A DNA stretch of 64,000 bases, taken from positions 1,488,001-1,552,000 of the forward strand of contig OZ244921.1 of NCBI GenBank assembly GCA_965221755.1, written 5' to 3'. This DNA is from Azophilus sp965221755. GTDB taxonomy: Bacteria; Pseudomonadota; Gammaproteobacteria; Pseudomonadales; Azotimanducaceae. Position 1 is the stretch's first letter; every line of letters starts with the position of its first letter. The notes under the pieces are model-generated. The model saw nothing but the letters and a program-made list of their open reading frames with translations, had not been told where the DNA came from and made no database searches. This document shows positions 33,246-40,618 of the stretch, piece after piece. A program made the translations under genes and the position numbers.

Positions 33246-33370
33246 GGCGCTCTCCGATTAAGACTGAATTCGGCTGGTTGGCTTGCCCAGCACCTGATCC
33301 GGGATGATTCCCGGTTGAATCTCCGATAAGCATTCGGAGACCTTCCGCTTGACCTTGGCCGGAACTCGTT

Positions 33371-34243
33371 TCACGGCGGCCGGATCTGCACTTGGAGCGG
33401 GGCGCTGGCGTCCAGATGGACGTCGCGCTGGGGAAAGGCGACGACGATGCCATCCGCCTCGAACAGGTCGGCGATGCGCAGGCGGATGTCGCTGCGCACC
33501 TCGAACAAGGGTTTGTCGTTGCTGAGGTCGCACCAAATATAGGCATCGAACACCAGCGCATTGTCGCCAAAGTCTTCGAAAACCACCCGCGGGGCAGGCT
33601 CCGGCTTGACCTCGGGCTGATCCTTGACGGCCTGGAGCAGAAGCTCCGAAACCCGCCGGATGGGCGACCCGTAGGCGACCCCGACCCGCACGGTGCTGCG
33701 GATCGCCCGGTCAACGAGCGTCCAGTTGACCACCGTGCGCTCAAGCAGTTGACTGTTCGGCACCATGAGATGCACTCCGTCGATCCGGCGAATGCGGGTG
33801 GAGCGGTTGCCGATGCGCTCCACCGTGCCCCGCCAGTTCTCGATCTCGATGAAGTCGTCGATTCGGACCGGGCGTTCGGCCATGAGAATCCAGCCGCTGA
33901 TGAAGTTGTTGATGATGTTCTGGGTGCCGAAGCCAATCCCGACGGCAAGGGCGCCCATGGCGAAGGCGAGCGCGGTGATCGGAATGCCCAGCACGTTCAG
34001 GGCCAAGAGGAAGACCAAGGTCAGCAGCACGAAAAACACGACCCGCTGAATCGTCTGCACCGCATCCGGCTTGAGTTTGGTCAGGGAGAGCCGGCGGGCG
34101 ACAAGGACGCCCGTCCACCGGCTCAGGAAGTAGCCGGACGCCGCCAGCGCCAGCACCGAGGCCAAGTCGCCAACCGACACCGCATACCCGCCGGGAAGGG
34201 AGATCAGATCAAACGACCAGATGGCTTCAGTTCGCTCCCGCAT
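33371..34243 (-). CDS. MscS-family mechanosensitive channel
   Basis: Small-conductance mechanosensitive channel-like protein that should release solutes on hypo-osmotic shock. About 290 residues. Helices lie at about 19-37, 61-80 and 86-110. The pore helix ALAVGIGFGTQNIINNFISG (about 98-117) carries the Gly/Ala-rich MscS signature. The beta-domain follows with RPVRIDDFIEIENWRGTVE, STRIRRIDGVHLMVPNSQLL and VVNWTLVDR, then an alpha/beta C-terminal domain ending VAFPQRDVHLDASAP. ATG at 34243 is preferred; TTG at 34255 is possible. A truncated recent duplicate is at 31002-31335. Confidence 0.93.
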   Translation of the reverse strand: MRERTEAIWSFDLISLPGGYAVSVGDLASVLALAASGYFLSRWTGVLVARRLSLTKLKPDAVQTIQRVVFFVLLTLVFLLALNVLGIPITALAFAMGALAVGIGFGTQNIINNFISGWILMAERPVRIDDFIEIENWRGTVERIGNRSTRIRRIDGVHLMVPNSQLLERTVVNWTLVDRAIRSTVRVGVAYGSPIRRVSELLLQAVKDQPEVKPEPAPRVVFEDFGDNALVFDAYIWCDLSNDKPLFEVRSDIRLRIADLFEADGIVVAFPQRDVHLDASAPLQVQIRPP

Positions 34244-34465
34244 TGGCAAGTCCAATCAGAACGCTTCGGGTTATTCTATTGCATTCGTCGAGTTGGAGAC
34301 CGAGATCATTGCCGCTTGGCACTCGGGCGTCCTGCCTGCGCCAGCCGGGCCGATGGTCGGCGCCTTCCGGGACGCCTTGGTTTGGGCCACCCTCGGCTTC
34401 GCCACCCCGCCGGGCGTTTGCGCCGCGCCCCAGGATTGGTCCAAACCGCCCCAAGCCCGCGTCTG
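34244..34465. other. Intergenic region sharing duplicated sequence
   Basis: About 220 bp between the MscS gene and the next ORF. It contains the ATTGCATTCGTCGAG and GACGCCTTGG/CTCGGCTTCGCCAC stretches that recur at 31336-31530. No gene is recognised. Confidence 0.4.
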
Positions 34466-34894
34466 ATGAAAGCAGTTGCAGCCGACGTCGTCATCGTCGG
34501 GTCGGGGGTGGCCGGGGCGCTGGTGGCTGAACGGCTGGCTCGCGCGGGCATCGGGGTGGCCGTGCTGGAGGCCGGTTCGCGAATTGACCGCGCCCAAGCC
34601 TTGGCGCGCTACTTCCAAGCGCCGGTCAAGACCCCCGGGAGCCCGTACTTGAATGCGCCGGAGGCGGACTTCCCGTTGAGCGCTGACGACGGGCACTGGT
34701 ACTGGCAATCGGGCCCCGACCGTTTCAAAAGGGACGAGCCGGAGTCCAATCTGAATCCGGGGCTGATTCGCGAAGTCGCCAAGGCGATTCTCGGTGTCCG
34801 CAAGGCGGGGGTGCAGGTTTTGGTGGCCACGCACAGCTTGTTCCTTTGCGATCGAAACGCTCCGCCCCGAGACGCTCCGTGGACCGTCCAATAA
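34466..34894 (+). pseudogene. Chimeric ORF: GMC oxidoreductase N-terminus joined to AAA ATPase fragment
   Basis: An uninterrupted 142-codon frame begins MKAVAADVVIVGSGVAGALV, the FAD-binding start of a GMC-type oxidoreductase, and continues through LNAPEADFPLSADDGHWYWQ. Around residue 97 it changes to PGLIREVAKAILGVRKAGVQ followed by VLVATHSLFLC, which is the Walker B-downstream region (D-loop/ATHS switch) of RecF/AAA-15-type ATPases. Neither protein is complete and the junction is in frame by chance. It is gene debris, not a functional fusion, although it could be transcribed. Confidence 0.75.
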
Positions 34895-34937
34895 CGCGGA
34901 GCGAAGGAAGGAGCCTCTCCGCTCGGGCTTTGCGAAA

Positions 34938-35558
34938 CTAAATTCGGTAGGTGGTTTCGGTCATGACGCGGGACAGCGCCGTCATGGCCGCTTTCGCCGC
35001 TGGAGGGAACGGCGCGCCCCCGGACTCAAGGGCTGCGGCGCCGTGACGGGCCTCGTCGGCGCGCATGCCGGTGATGATGGCGCGGCTGCGGTCGTCGCCT
35101 TCCGGCAGGGCCTTCAGGTGGCGGTCCAAGTGGTCGCAGACCTGATCCTCGGTGGCCTCGACAAAGCCAAGGCTCACCTTGTCGCCCGCCAAGCCGGTCA
35201 GCGCGCCGATGGCGTAGGAGGCGGCATGGAACAGGGGGTTGAGCAGGCTGGGGGACGCATCGAGCTCCCGCAGGCGTTCGGCGCACCACGCCAAGTGGTC
35301 GGACTCCTCCTCGGCAGCGCTCTTAAGCTTGGCCCGCACCTCGTCCCGCCGGGCGGTCAGGGCCTGGCCCTCGTAGAGCGCCTGGGCGCACACCTCGCCC
35401 GTGTGGTTCACGCGCATCAGGCCGCCGGCGTGGCGCCGCTCCGCGTCGTCGAGCGGCGCATCCGGAACCCCGGCGCCGGGGCTGGGCCGCCGGGCGCTTA
35501 ACTGCCCGGTCAGGGTTCGCAGCGCCCGGTCGAACTGGCTGATGGCTTCGTCGATCAT
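34938..35558 (-). CDS. coq7: Demethoxyubiquinone hydroxylase (ubiquinone biosynthesis)
   Basis: Di-iron monooxygenase hydroxylating the benzoquinone ring in the penultimate part of ubiquinone synthesis. 206 residues. Iron ligands are in the two repeated motifs: RVNHTGEVCAQALY with the first glutamate and AEEESDHLAWC near residue 85 (ExxH), and the second repeat AGDKVSLGFVEATEDQV and MRADEARHGAAA near residue 165 (ExxxH-type). The GRAVY-type hydrophobic helix FHAASYAIGALTGL fits membrane association. Start ATG at 35558. It lies 12 nt downstream of the HIT gene, same strand. Confidence 0.95.
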   Translation of the reverse strand: MIDEAISQFDRALRTLTGQLSARRPSPGAGVPDAPLDDAERRHAGGLMRVNHTGEVCAQALYEGQALTARRDEVRAKLKSAAEEESDHLAWCAERLRELDASPSLLNPLFHAASYAIGALTGLAGDKVSLGFVEATEDQVCDHLDRHLKALPEGDDRSRAIITGMRADEARHGAAALESGGAPFPPAAKAAMTALSRVMTETTYRI

Positions 35559-35570
35559 GGCTTGGCCAAC

Positions 35571-35951
35571 CTAACCCAGCGCCCGCAGCTGACGGCCGCC
35601 CAGCAGATGCAAGTGAATGTGAAAGACCGTCTGGCCGCCGTCGGCGTTGCAGTTCAGGATCAATCGGTAACCGTCCTCGTCGATGCCGCGGACCTCGGCC
35701 AGCGCTTGGGCCCGCAGCACCATCCGGCCCAATAGCTCCGCACGGCTTGCGTCCAGGTCGTTTATGGTGGCGATGTGCATCTTGGGCACCACCAGCACAT
35801 GGACGGGCGCTTGGGGGCTGATGTCGTTGAAAGCGATCAGCTCATCGTCCTCGAAGACGATGTCAGCGGGCAGTTCCTTGTTTACGATCTTGCAGAATAT
35901 GCAGTCTTCGACCAACTCGTCGCTCCTGTGCGGCGCAGATTGCAGGGTCAT
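35571..35951 (-). CDS. HIT-family (HinT-like) nucleotide-binding protein
   Basis: Histidine-triad hydrolase or phosphoramidase acting on AMP derivatives. 126 residues from the ATG at 35951: a short leader, then DCIFCKIVNKELPADIVFED with the zinc-type Cys pair, FNDISPQAPVHVLVVPKMH near residue 55, and the active-site triad in GQTVFHIHLHLLGGRQL near the C-terminus (HxHxH). Length and motifs are typical of HinT. The longer open frame upstream enters a repeat-containing leader and is not used. It precedes coq7 by 12 bp, so co-transcription is likely. Confidence 0.95.
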   Translation of the reverse strand: MTLQSAPHRSDELVEDCIFCKIVNKELPADIVFEDDELIAFNDISPQAPVHVLVVPKMHIATINDLDASRAELLGRMVLRAQALAEVRGIDEDGYRLILNCNADGGQTVFHIHLHLLGGRQLRALG

Positions 35952-36024
35952 GCGGACTGTAGCGGAAAAACGCCCTGATGGTAATGGCGTGCGCCGGTTC
36001 TCGGTGGCGGGGGTTTCGGTTGGC

Positions 36025-36042
36025 GTTTCGCATTCGCGAAAC
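36025..36042. repeat. GTTTCGC / GCGAAAC palindrome
   Basis: An 18-bp copy of the dispersed palindrome (arms GTTTCGC and GCGAAAC, loop ATTC) lies between the cyclic-nucleotide-domain gene and the HIT gene, without the terminal-repeat module. Confidence 0.6.
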
Positions 36043-36084
36043 TCCGCAACGCGGATCAAGACGGAGTTCGATTGGCCAGCCACG

Positions 36085-36975
36085 TCAGTTCTCCGCCATC
36101 GCCCAAGCGTCGAGGCCCTTTTGGGCCAAAATGAAAGTCGCCAGCGCCCGCTCCTCAGGACGCCCGCCGATGACTTGGTAGCGCTGCTTGGGATCCAAGG
36201 CGGTCATGGTATGGCGGAGCTTGGCCAACACGCCGGGCTGGCCGATGTCGAGATCAACGCCGGCATCGGAACACTCGACAAAGCGCACCACCCGGTCGAG
36301 CAGGAGCGCCACGAACCGGTCCTTCGGCAGCCGCAGGACCGCGCCTGCCTCCAAGGCGCTGACCGTGGCGTTGCGGCGACCGTTGACGATGAGGGCGTCC
36401 TCGCCGAAGAAGTCCCCCGGCGCCAGTTGAGCCAACGTGCGGCCATCACGGCGCACGGCGGCGCAACCGGACTTCAGAACCAGGAAGTCGTCCGCCGGCT
36501 CCCCTTGGGTGATCAGGTCGTCGCCGGCCGCGAAAGGCCGCTCATCAAGCTCGCTGAACAGCTTCTGCCAAACGCCTGCGTCCAGGCGGCGCATGAGCGG
36601 CGAGCCGAGAAAGCGCTGCTCCCAAGGCAGCAGCAACTCCTGCTTCGGCTGCAGGTCCGTCCGGCCCAACAGCAAGGCCACCGAAGCGGTGTCCACATGC
36701 AGCAGGCGAACGGCGGTGAGGGTGCGGATGGCGGCATGTCCGGGATACAGCGGCGAGCGGGCATCCCGCGAGCGGTGGCTGACCACCTCGGCCGGCAGGA
36801 ACAGCCGCACCCGGCCCTGGACCAGGTAATAGCTGCCGCCGAGCGTTCGGCCTTCGCGCAGCACCCAGCGGTTGGGCGGGATGCTGATGATCTGGGCGTG
36901 ACGGGCGACGCCGGCAAGCTCGGAGGCGGCCAAGGCCTCAAAGGCCTCAAATCGTTTCAGCAAGTGCTTAACCAT
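36085..36975 (-). CDS. Protein with two cyclic-nucleotide-binding (CAP_ED) domains
   Basis: 296-residue protein made of two cNMP-binding beta-roll domains and no recognisable DNA-binding or catalytic domain. The first domain (about 10-120) is divergent (PPNRWVLREGRTLGGSYYLV). The second (about 135-240) has the phosphate-binding cassette pattern DFLVLKSGCAAVRRDGRTLA then LAPGDFFGEDALIVNGRRNA. A short C-terminal helix region ends QKGLDAWAMAEN. Similar proteins act as regulators through partner proteins. It lies upstream of the HIT-coq7 pair and 61 bp downstream of purD, in the same direction. Ligand unknown. Confidence 0.82.
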   Translation of the reverse strand: MVKHLLKRFEAFEALAASELAGVARHAQIISIPPNRWVLREGRTLGGSYYLVQGRVRLFLPAEVVSHRSRDARSPLYPGHAAIRTLTAVRLLHVDTASVALLLGRTDLQPKQELLLPWEQRFLGSPLMRRLDAGVWQKLFSELDERPFAAGDDLITQGEPADDFLVLKSGCAAVRRDGRTLAQLAPGDFFGEDALIVNGRRNATVSALEAGAVLRLPKDRFVALLLDRVVRFVECSDAGVDLDIGQPGVLAKLRHTMTALDPKQRYQVIGGRPEERALATFILAQKGLDAWAMAEN

Positions 36976-37036
36976 GCAGCCAGCATGGCAGGCGGCCCGG
37001 CTGGCTGGAAGTCGTTATCGCTTAACGTTATGTAAG

Positions 37037-38326
37037 CTAACCGCCCGCCTCTCTCGCTAAAGCTCGGTAACCGATGTCTGAGCGATAACGGGCACCCTGC
37101 CAGCTTATTCGCGCAATGCTCCGGTAGGCATTCCGGCAGGCTTGCGTGACGTTGCCGCCCAATCCGGTCACGCACAGGACGCGCCCGCCGCTGGTCAGCA
37201 CCGCATCGCCATCGAGCGCCGTGCCGGCATGAAAGACCTTGCAGTCCGGGGTTTCGGCGGCAGCGAGGCCGGCGATGGGATGCCCCATCGCGCACTTGCC
37301 CGGATAGCCGCCGGATGCCATCACCACGCCGAGGGCAGCGCGCTGGTCCCAGCGCAGCTTCCGGCTCTTGAGCGCCCCGTCCAAGGCCGCGCCGCACAGC
37401 GCCGCCAAGTCGGACTTCAGGCGCATCATCACCGGCTGCGCCTCCGGGTCGCCGAAGCGGCAGTTGAACTCGATGACTTTCGGCGAGCCATCCGCCGTGA
37501 TCATCAGGCCCGCATAGAGAAAGCCCAGGTAGGGCGCGTTCTCCGCCGCCATGCCCTTGAGGGTGGGCGTCATGATCTCGTCCATGATGCGGTCGTGAAC
37601 CGCATCGCTGACCACCGGCGCCGGGGAGTAGGCGCCCATGCCGCCGGTGTTCGGGCCCGCATCGCCATCGAAGGCGGCTTTGTGGTCTTGGGAGCTGGCG
37701 AAGGGCAGGGCGGTGCGGCCATCGCAGAGGGCGATGAAGCTGGCCTCCTCGCCTTGGAGGAACTCCTCCACCACCACGCAACGCCCGGCATCCCCGAACG
37801 CCGCGCCCGACAGCATGGATTCGAGCGCCGCCTCGGCCTCGGCCAACTGCCGCGCGATGACCACGCCCTTGCCGGCGGCCAAGCCGTCAGCCTTGACGAC
37901 CACCGGCAACGGGCGTTCACGCACATAGGCCTTGGCGGCCGCCAGCGCCGTGAAGGTCTCCGAGGCGGCCGTTGGGATGCCCCAACGCTGCAAAAACGCC
38001 TTGGCGAAGGCCTTGGAACCCTCCAATCGGGCGGCCTTGCGGCTCGGCCCGAAGCAGCGCAGGCCGCGTTCGGCGAAATAGTCGGCAACGCCATCCACCA
38101 AGGGCGCCTCCGGGCCGACGATCGTGAGATCAATCCGCTCGCGCTGGACAAACGCCGCCAAACCGGCAAAGTCATCCACCGCAATGCGCACGTTCTCGAC
38201 GTTGGCCTCAAGCGCCGTGCCCGCGTTGCCCGGCGCCACGTACACCCTTGAGACCGACGCCCCCAAGCTGACCCGCCACGCCAACGCATGCTCGCGGCCA
38301 CCGTTGCCCGTCACCAAAACCTTCAT
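37037..38326 (-). CDS. purD: Phosphoribosylamine-glycine ligase (GARS)
   Basis: ATP-grasp ligase for the second step of de novo purine synthesis. 429 residues. It starts MKVLVTGNGGREHALAWRVS, has VGPEAPLVDGVADYFAERG near residue 75, VVKADGLAAGKGVVIA near 140, the SSQDHKAAFDGDAGPNTGGM motif near 215-235 and FNCRFGDPEAQPVMMRL near 285. ATG at 38326 is the clear start. It follows purH by 26 bp, the conserved purH-purD order; both belong to the same operon. Confidence 0.97.
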   Translation of the reverse strand: MKVLVTGNGGREHALAWRVSLGASVSRVYVAPGNAGTALEANVENVRIAVDDFAGLAAFVQRERIDLTIVGPEAPLVDGVADYFAERGLRCFGPSRKAARLEGSKAFAKAFLQRWGIPTAASETFTALAAAKAYVRERPLPVVVKADGLAAGKGVVIARQLAEAEAALESMLSGAAFGDAGRCVVVEEFLQGEEASFIALCDGRTALPFASSQDHKAAFDGDAGPNTGGMGAYSPAPVVSDAVHDRIMDEIMTPTLKGMAAENAPYLGFLYAGLMITADGSPKVIEFNCRFGDPEAQPVMMRLKSDLAALCGAALDGALKSRKLRWDQRAALGVVMASGGYPGKCAMGHPIAGLAAAETPDCKVFHAGTALDGDAVLTSGGRVLCVTGLGGNVTQACRNAYRSIARISWQGARYRSDIGYRALAREAGG

Positions 38327-38352
38327 CGGCGCCCATTCCTCCCAGCTTGGCT

Positions 38353-39912
38353 TCAGTGCCGAAAATGGCGAATGCCGGTGAACAGCATGGCCATGCCGTG
38401 CGCGTTGGCGGCTTCGACCACCTCCCCGTCCCGCACCGAGCCGCCCGGCTGGATCACCGCCGTCACGCCGGCTTCGGCGGCGGCGTCCAAGCCGTCGCGG
38501 AACGGCAAAAAGGCGTCCGAAGCCATGACCGACCCGGCCACTTCCAGCCCTGCGTCCGCCGCCTTCAGGGCGGCGATTCGGGCGCTGGCCACGCGGCTCA
38601 TCTGGCCTGCGCCAACGCCGACGGTCCGCACGTTGCGGGCATAGACGACGGCGTTCGACTTGACGAACCAAGCCACCTTCCAAGCGAATCGCAAGTCCCG
38701 CGCCTCCTCGGCGGTGGGCTGGCGCTCGGTCACCACCTTGAGCGCCCCCTCATCCACCTCCCGCTCATCGGCGGTCTGCGCCAGCAAGCCGCCGCCCACG
38801 GTCTTCAGCTCGACGCCGCAGCCGGCGCCGGCGAATGGTCCACAGCTCAACAGGCGCAGGTTGCGCTTGGAGCGGGCGACGGCCACCGCGGAGGGCGCGA
38901 TGGCCGGGGCGGCCACCACTTCGGCGAACTGCCGCTCCAGCAACGCGGCGAGCGCGGGGCCGTAGAGCTCGCGGTTGAAGGCGATGACGCCGCCGAAGGC
39001 TGATGTGGGATCGGTGGCAAAGGCCCGCTCGTAGGCCTCGCGAAGGTCGGCGCCCAGGGCGACGCCGCAGGGGTTGACGTGCTTGACGATCGCGCAGGCC
39101 GGCTCGGCGAAGGTCTTGACGCATTTCAGGGCGGCGTCGGCATCAGCGATGTTGTTGTAGGACAGCGCCTTGCCCTGCAGCTGCTCGGCGGCGGCAACGG
39201 TCCCCGTTGGCACCGCGTTGCCCGCGTAGAACGCCGCCTGCTGGTGGGGGTTCTCGCCGTAGCGCATGGCTTGCCGCTTGCGACAGACCAAGTTCAACGC
39301 ATCCGGCAAGGTTTCGGGCGAGGCCTCCAAGGCTGCGTCGCCGCGCCCGAAATAGCCCGCCACGGCACCGTCGTAGGCGGCGGTGTGGCGAAACGCCTTG
39401 GCCGCGAAGCGCCGCCGCATGTTCGGATCGACGCGCCGCGCCCGCAACGCCGCCAACGCGTACGCATAGTCCGTTGGATCGACCACCACCAGAACATCCG
39501 CGTGGTTCTTGGCGGCGGAGCGAATCAGGGCCGGCCCGCCAATGTCGATGTTCTCAATGGCCAAGGCGTCGGTGACGTCGGCCTTGGCGATGGCGTCGGC
39601 AAAGGGGTAGAGATTGACCACCACCAAATCAATGGGGACGATGCCGTGCGCGGCCATCACCTCGCCATCGACCGCCCGGCGCCCGAGGATGCCGCCATGA
39701 ATCCTCGGGTGCAGGGTCTTCACCCGCCCGTCCATGATTTCCGGGAAGCCGGTGTGGCCGGCGACTTCGGTTGTCGGCAGGCCCGCTGCGGCGAGCGCCC
39801 GGCCAGTGCCACCGGTGGAGAGGATTTCCAACCCAAGTTCGCGCAGGCCAACCGCCAGCTCAACCAAGCCGGTCTTGTCGGATACGCTGAGCAGGGCGAA
39901 TTGGGGACTCAT
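38353..39912 (-). CDS. purH: Bifunctional AICAR formyltransferase / IMP cyclohydrolase
   Basis: Catalyses the last two steps of IMP synthesis. 519 residues. The N-terminal MGS-like cyclohydrolase domain begins ALLSVSDKTGLVELAVGL and has LSTGGTGRALAAAG and MDGRVKTLHPRIHGGILGRR near residue 60. The C-terminal transformylase domain includes RYGENPHQQAAFY near 225, the catalytic KHVNPCGVALG near 275, SAFGGVIAFN and the end TAVIQPGGSVRDGEVV. ATG at 39912. It is upstream of purD. In Pseudomonas-like genomes fis and dusB lie upstream of purH; here a repeat and DUF3426 are found instead. Confidence 0.97.
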   Translation of the reverse strand: MSPQFALLSVSDKTGLVELAVGLRELGLEILSTGGTGRALAAAGLPTTEVAGHTGFPEIMDGRVKTLHPRIHGGILGRRAVDGEVMAAHGIVPIDLVVVNLYPFADAIAKADVTDALAIENIDIGGPALIRSAAKNHADVLVVVDPTDYAYALAALRARRVDPNMRRRFAAKAFRHTAAYDGAVAGYFGRGDAALEASPETLPDALNLVCRKRQAMRYGENPHQQAAFYAGNAVPTGTVAAAEQLQGKALSYNNIADADAALKCVKTFAEPACAIVKHVNPCGVALGADLREAYERAFATDPTSAFGGVIAFNRELYGPALAALLERQFAEVVAAPAIAPSAVAVARSKRNLRLLSCGPFAGAGCGVELKTVGGGLLAQTADEREVDEGALKVVTERQPTAEEARDLRFAWKVAWFVKSNAVVYARNVRTVGVGAGQMSRVASARIAALKAADAGLEVAGSVMASDAFLPFRDGLDAAAEAGVTAVIQPGGSVRDGEVVEAANAHGMAMLFTGIRHFRH

Positions 39913-39974
39913 TGCCAAGCCATTGTAAACCGTGCGCAAGCCGCGCCATAAATGCGTAACCTGGTCGCGCATGC

Positions 39975-40041
39975 AGTTTCGTTGGCGCGAAACTCCGCTG
40001 CCGTTGCATGGGTCAGGTTCCGATATGTTTCTGAGCCCGCG
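39975..40041 (+). repeat. Palindrome plus IS481-like terminal repeat
   Basis: AGTTTCG / CGCGAAACT (39975-39994) is followed after about 14 bp by the terminal-repeat consensus at 40011-40041. The 3' end of the DUF3426 gene (stop at 40013) lies in the repeat, so its final residues (about ARAQKHIGT) are repeat-encoded. It occupies the position where dusB and fis are usually found. Confidence 0.72.
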
Positions 40042-40618
40042 CAAATCGCGCAGGGAACGAGATCGTCACCTGCGCGGCTGCCGCGCCGGGATGGGGAACG
40101 CTCACCGTCACGGGATGGGCGGTTTCAGGGGCCAGCAGGCGCAGGCGAGCCAGCCATTCAGCTTCCGGCAGCTCGGCGTCCAAGTATTCGCCGGGCCGGA
40201 AGCGCCGGCCGTCCAAGGGCTCGCCGCCGCCGGTGGCAAACTCGACGTCAAAGGTCGGAAAGGGCGCCGGAATGCGCGCGTCGTGGAAAACGACGAATTG
40301 CACGGCGATGGCGCCCGGCGAGCCGGCATGGCGGCTGATCTCCAAGTTGCGGGCGCGGTAGTCGGTCTGCAGCCATGCGATTTGCACAGCCAAGGCCGCC
40401 ACAGCGAGAACGAGACCGACCACCGTCCAAGCGGGAAAGGACGCTCGAAGGCCAGCGGGCTTGCCAAGGGGCATCAGGGCTCCGAGGACGCGAAAGACCT
40501 TCAGGCAGGCGCCGCAGCGCAAGCGCCCCTGTGCGGCCGCAAGGTCCGTTTGGCACACGCGGAAGCGGGTGCCGCAGTGGGGACACTCGACGGTCGAATG
40601 GGCTGCCCGCTCAGTCAC
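40013..40618 (-). CDS. DUF3426 zinc-ribbon membrane protein
   Basis: 201-residue protein of the DUF3426 family. An N-terminal MJ0042-type zinc ribbon (VECPHCGTRFRVCQTDLAAA, then LRCGACLKVFRVLG, about residues 10-45) is followed by one transmembrane helix (VVGLVLAVAALAVQIAWL, about 64-82) and a periplasmic domain with VVFHDARIPAPFPTFDVEFA. The GTG start overlaps the prmA stop by 8 nt. The C-terminal ten residues are encoded by a dispersed repeat, so the native end may have been replaced. Function unknown; the family is consistently found next to prmA. Confidence 0.87.
   Translation of the reverse strand: MTERAAHSTVECPHCGTRFRVCQTDLAAAQGRLRCGACLKVFRVLGALMPLGKPAGLRASFPAWTVVGLVLAVAALAVQIAWLQTDYRARNLEISRHAGSPGAIAVQFVVFHDARIPAPFPTFDVEFATGGGEPLDGRRFRPGEYLDAELPEAEWLARLRLLAPETAHPVTVSVPHPGAAAAQVTISFPARFARAQKHIGT

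Noticed and set aside
34466..34894. Novel fusion enzyme (GMC oxidoreductase plus ATPase)
   Set aside because: Both halves are incomplete at the junction and lack essential parts, so it is read as debris.
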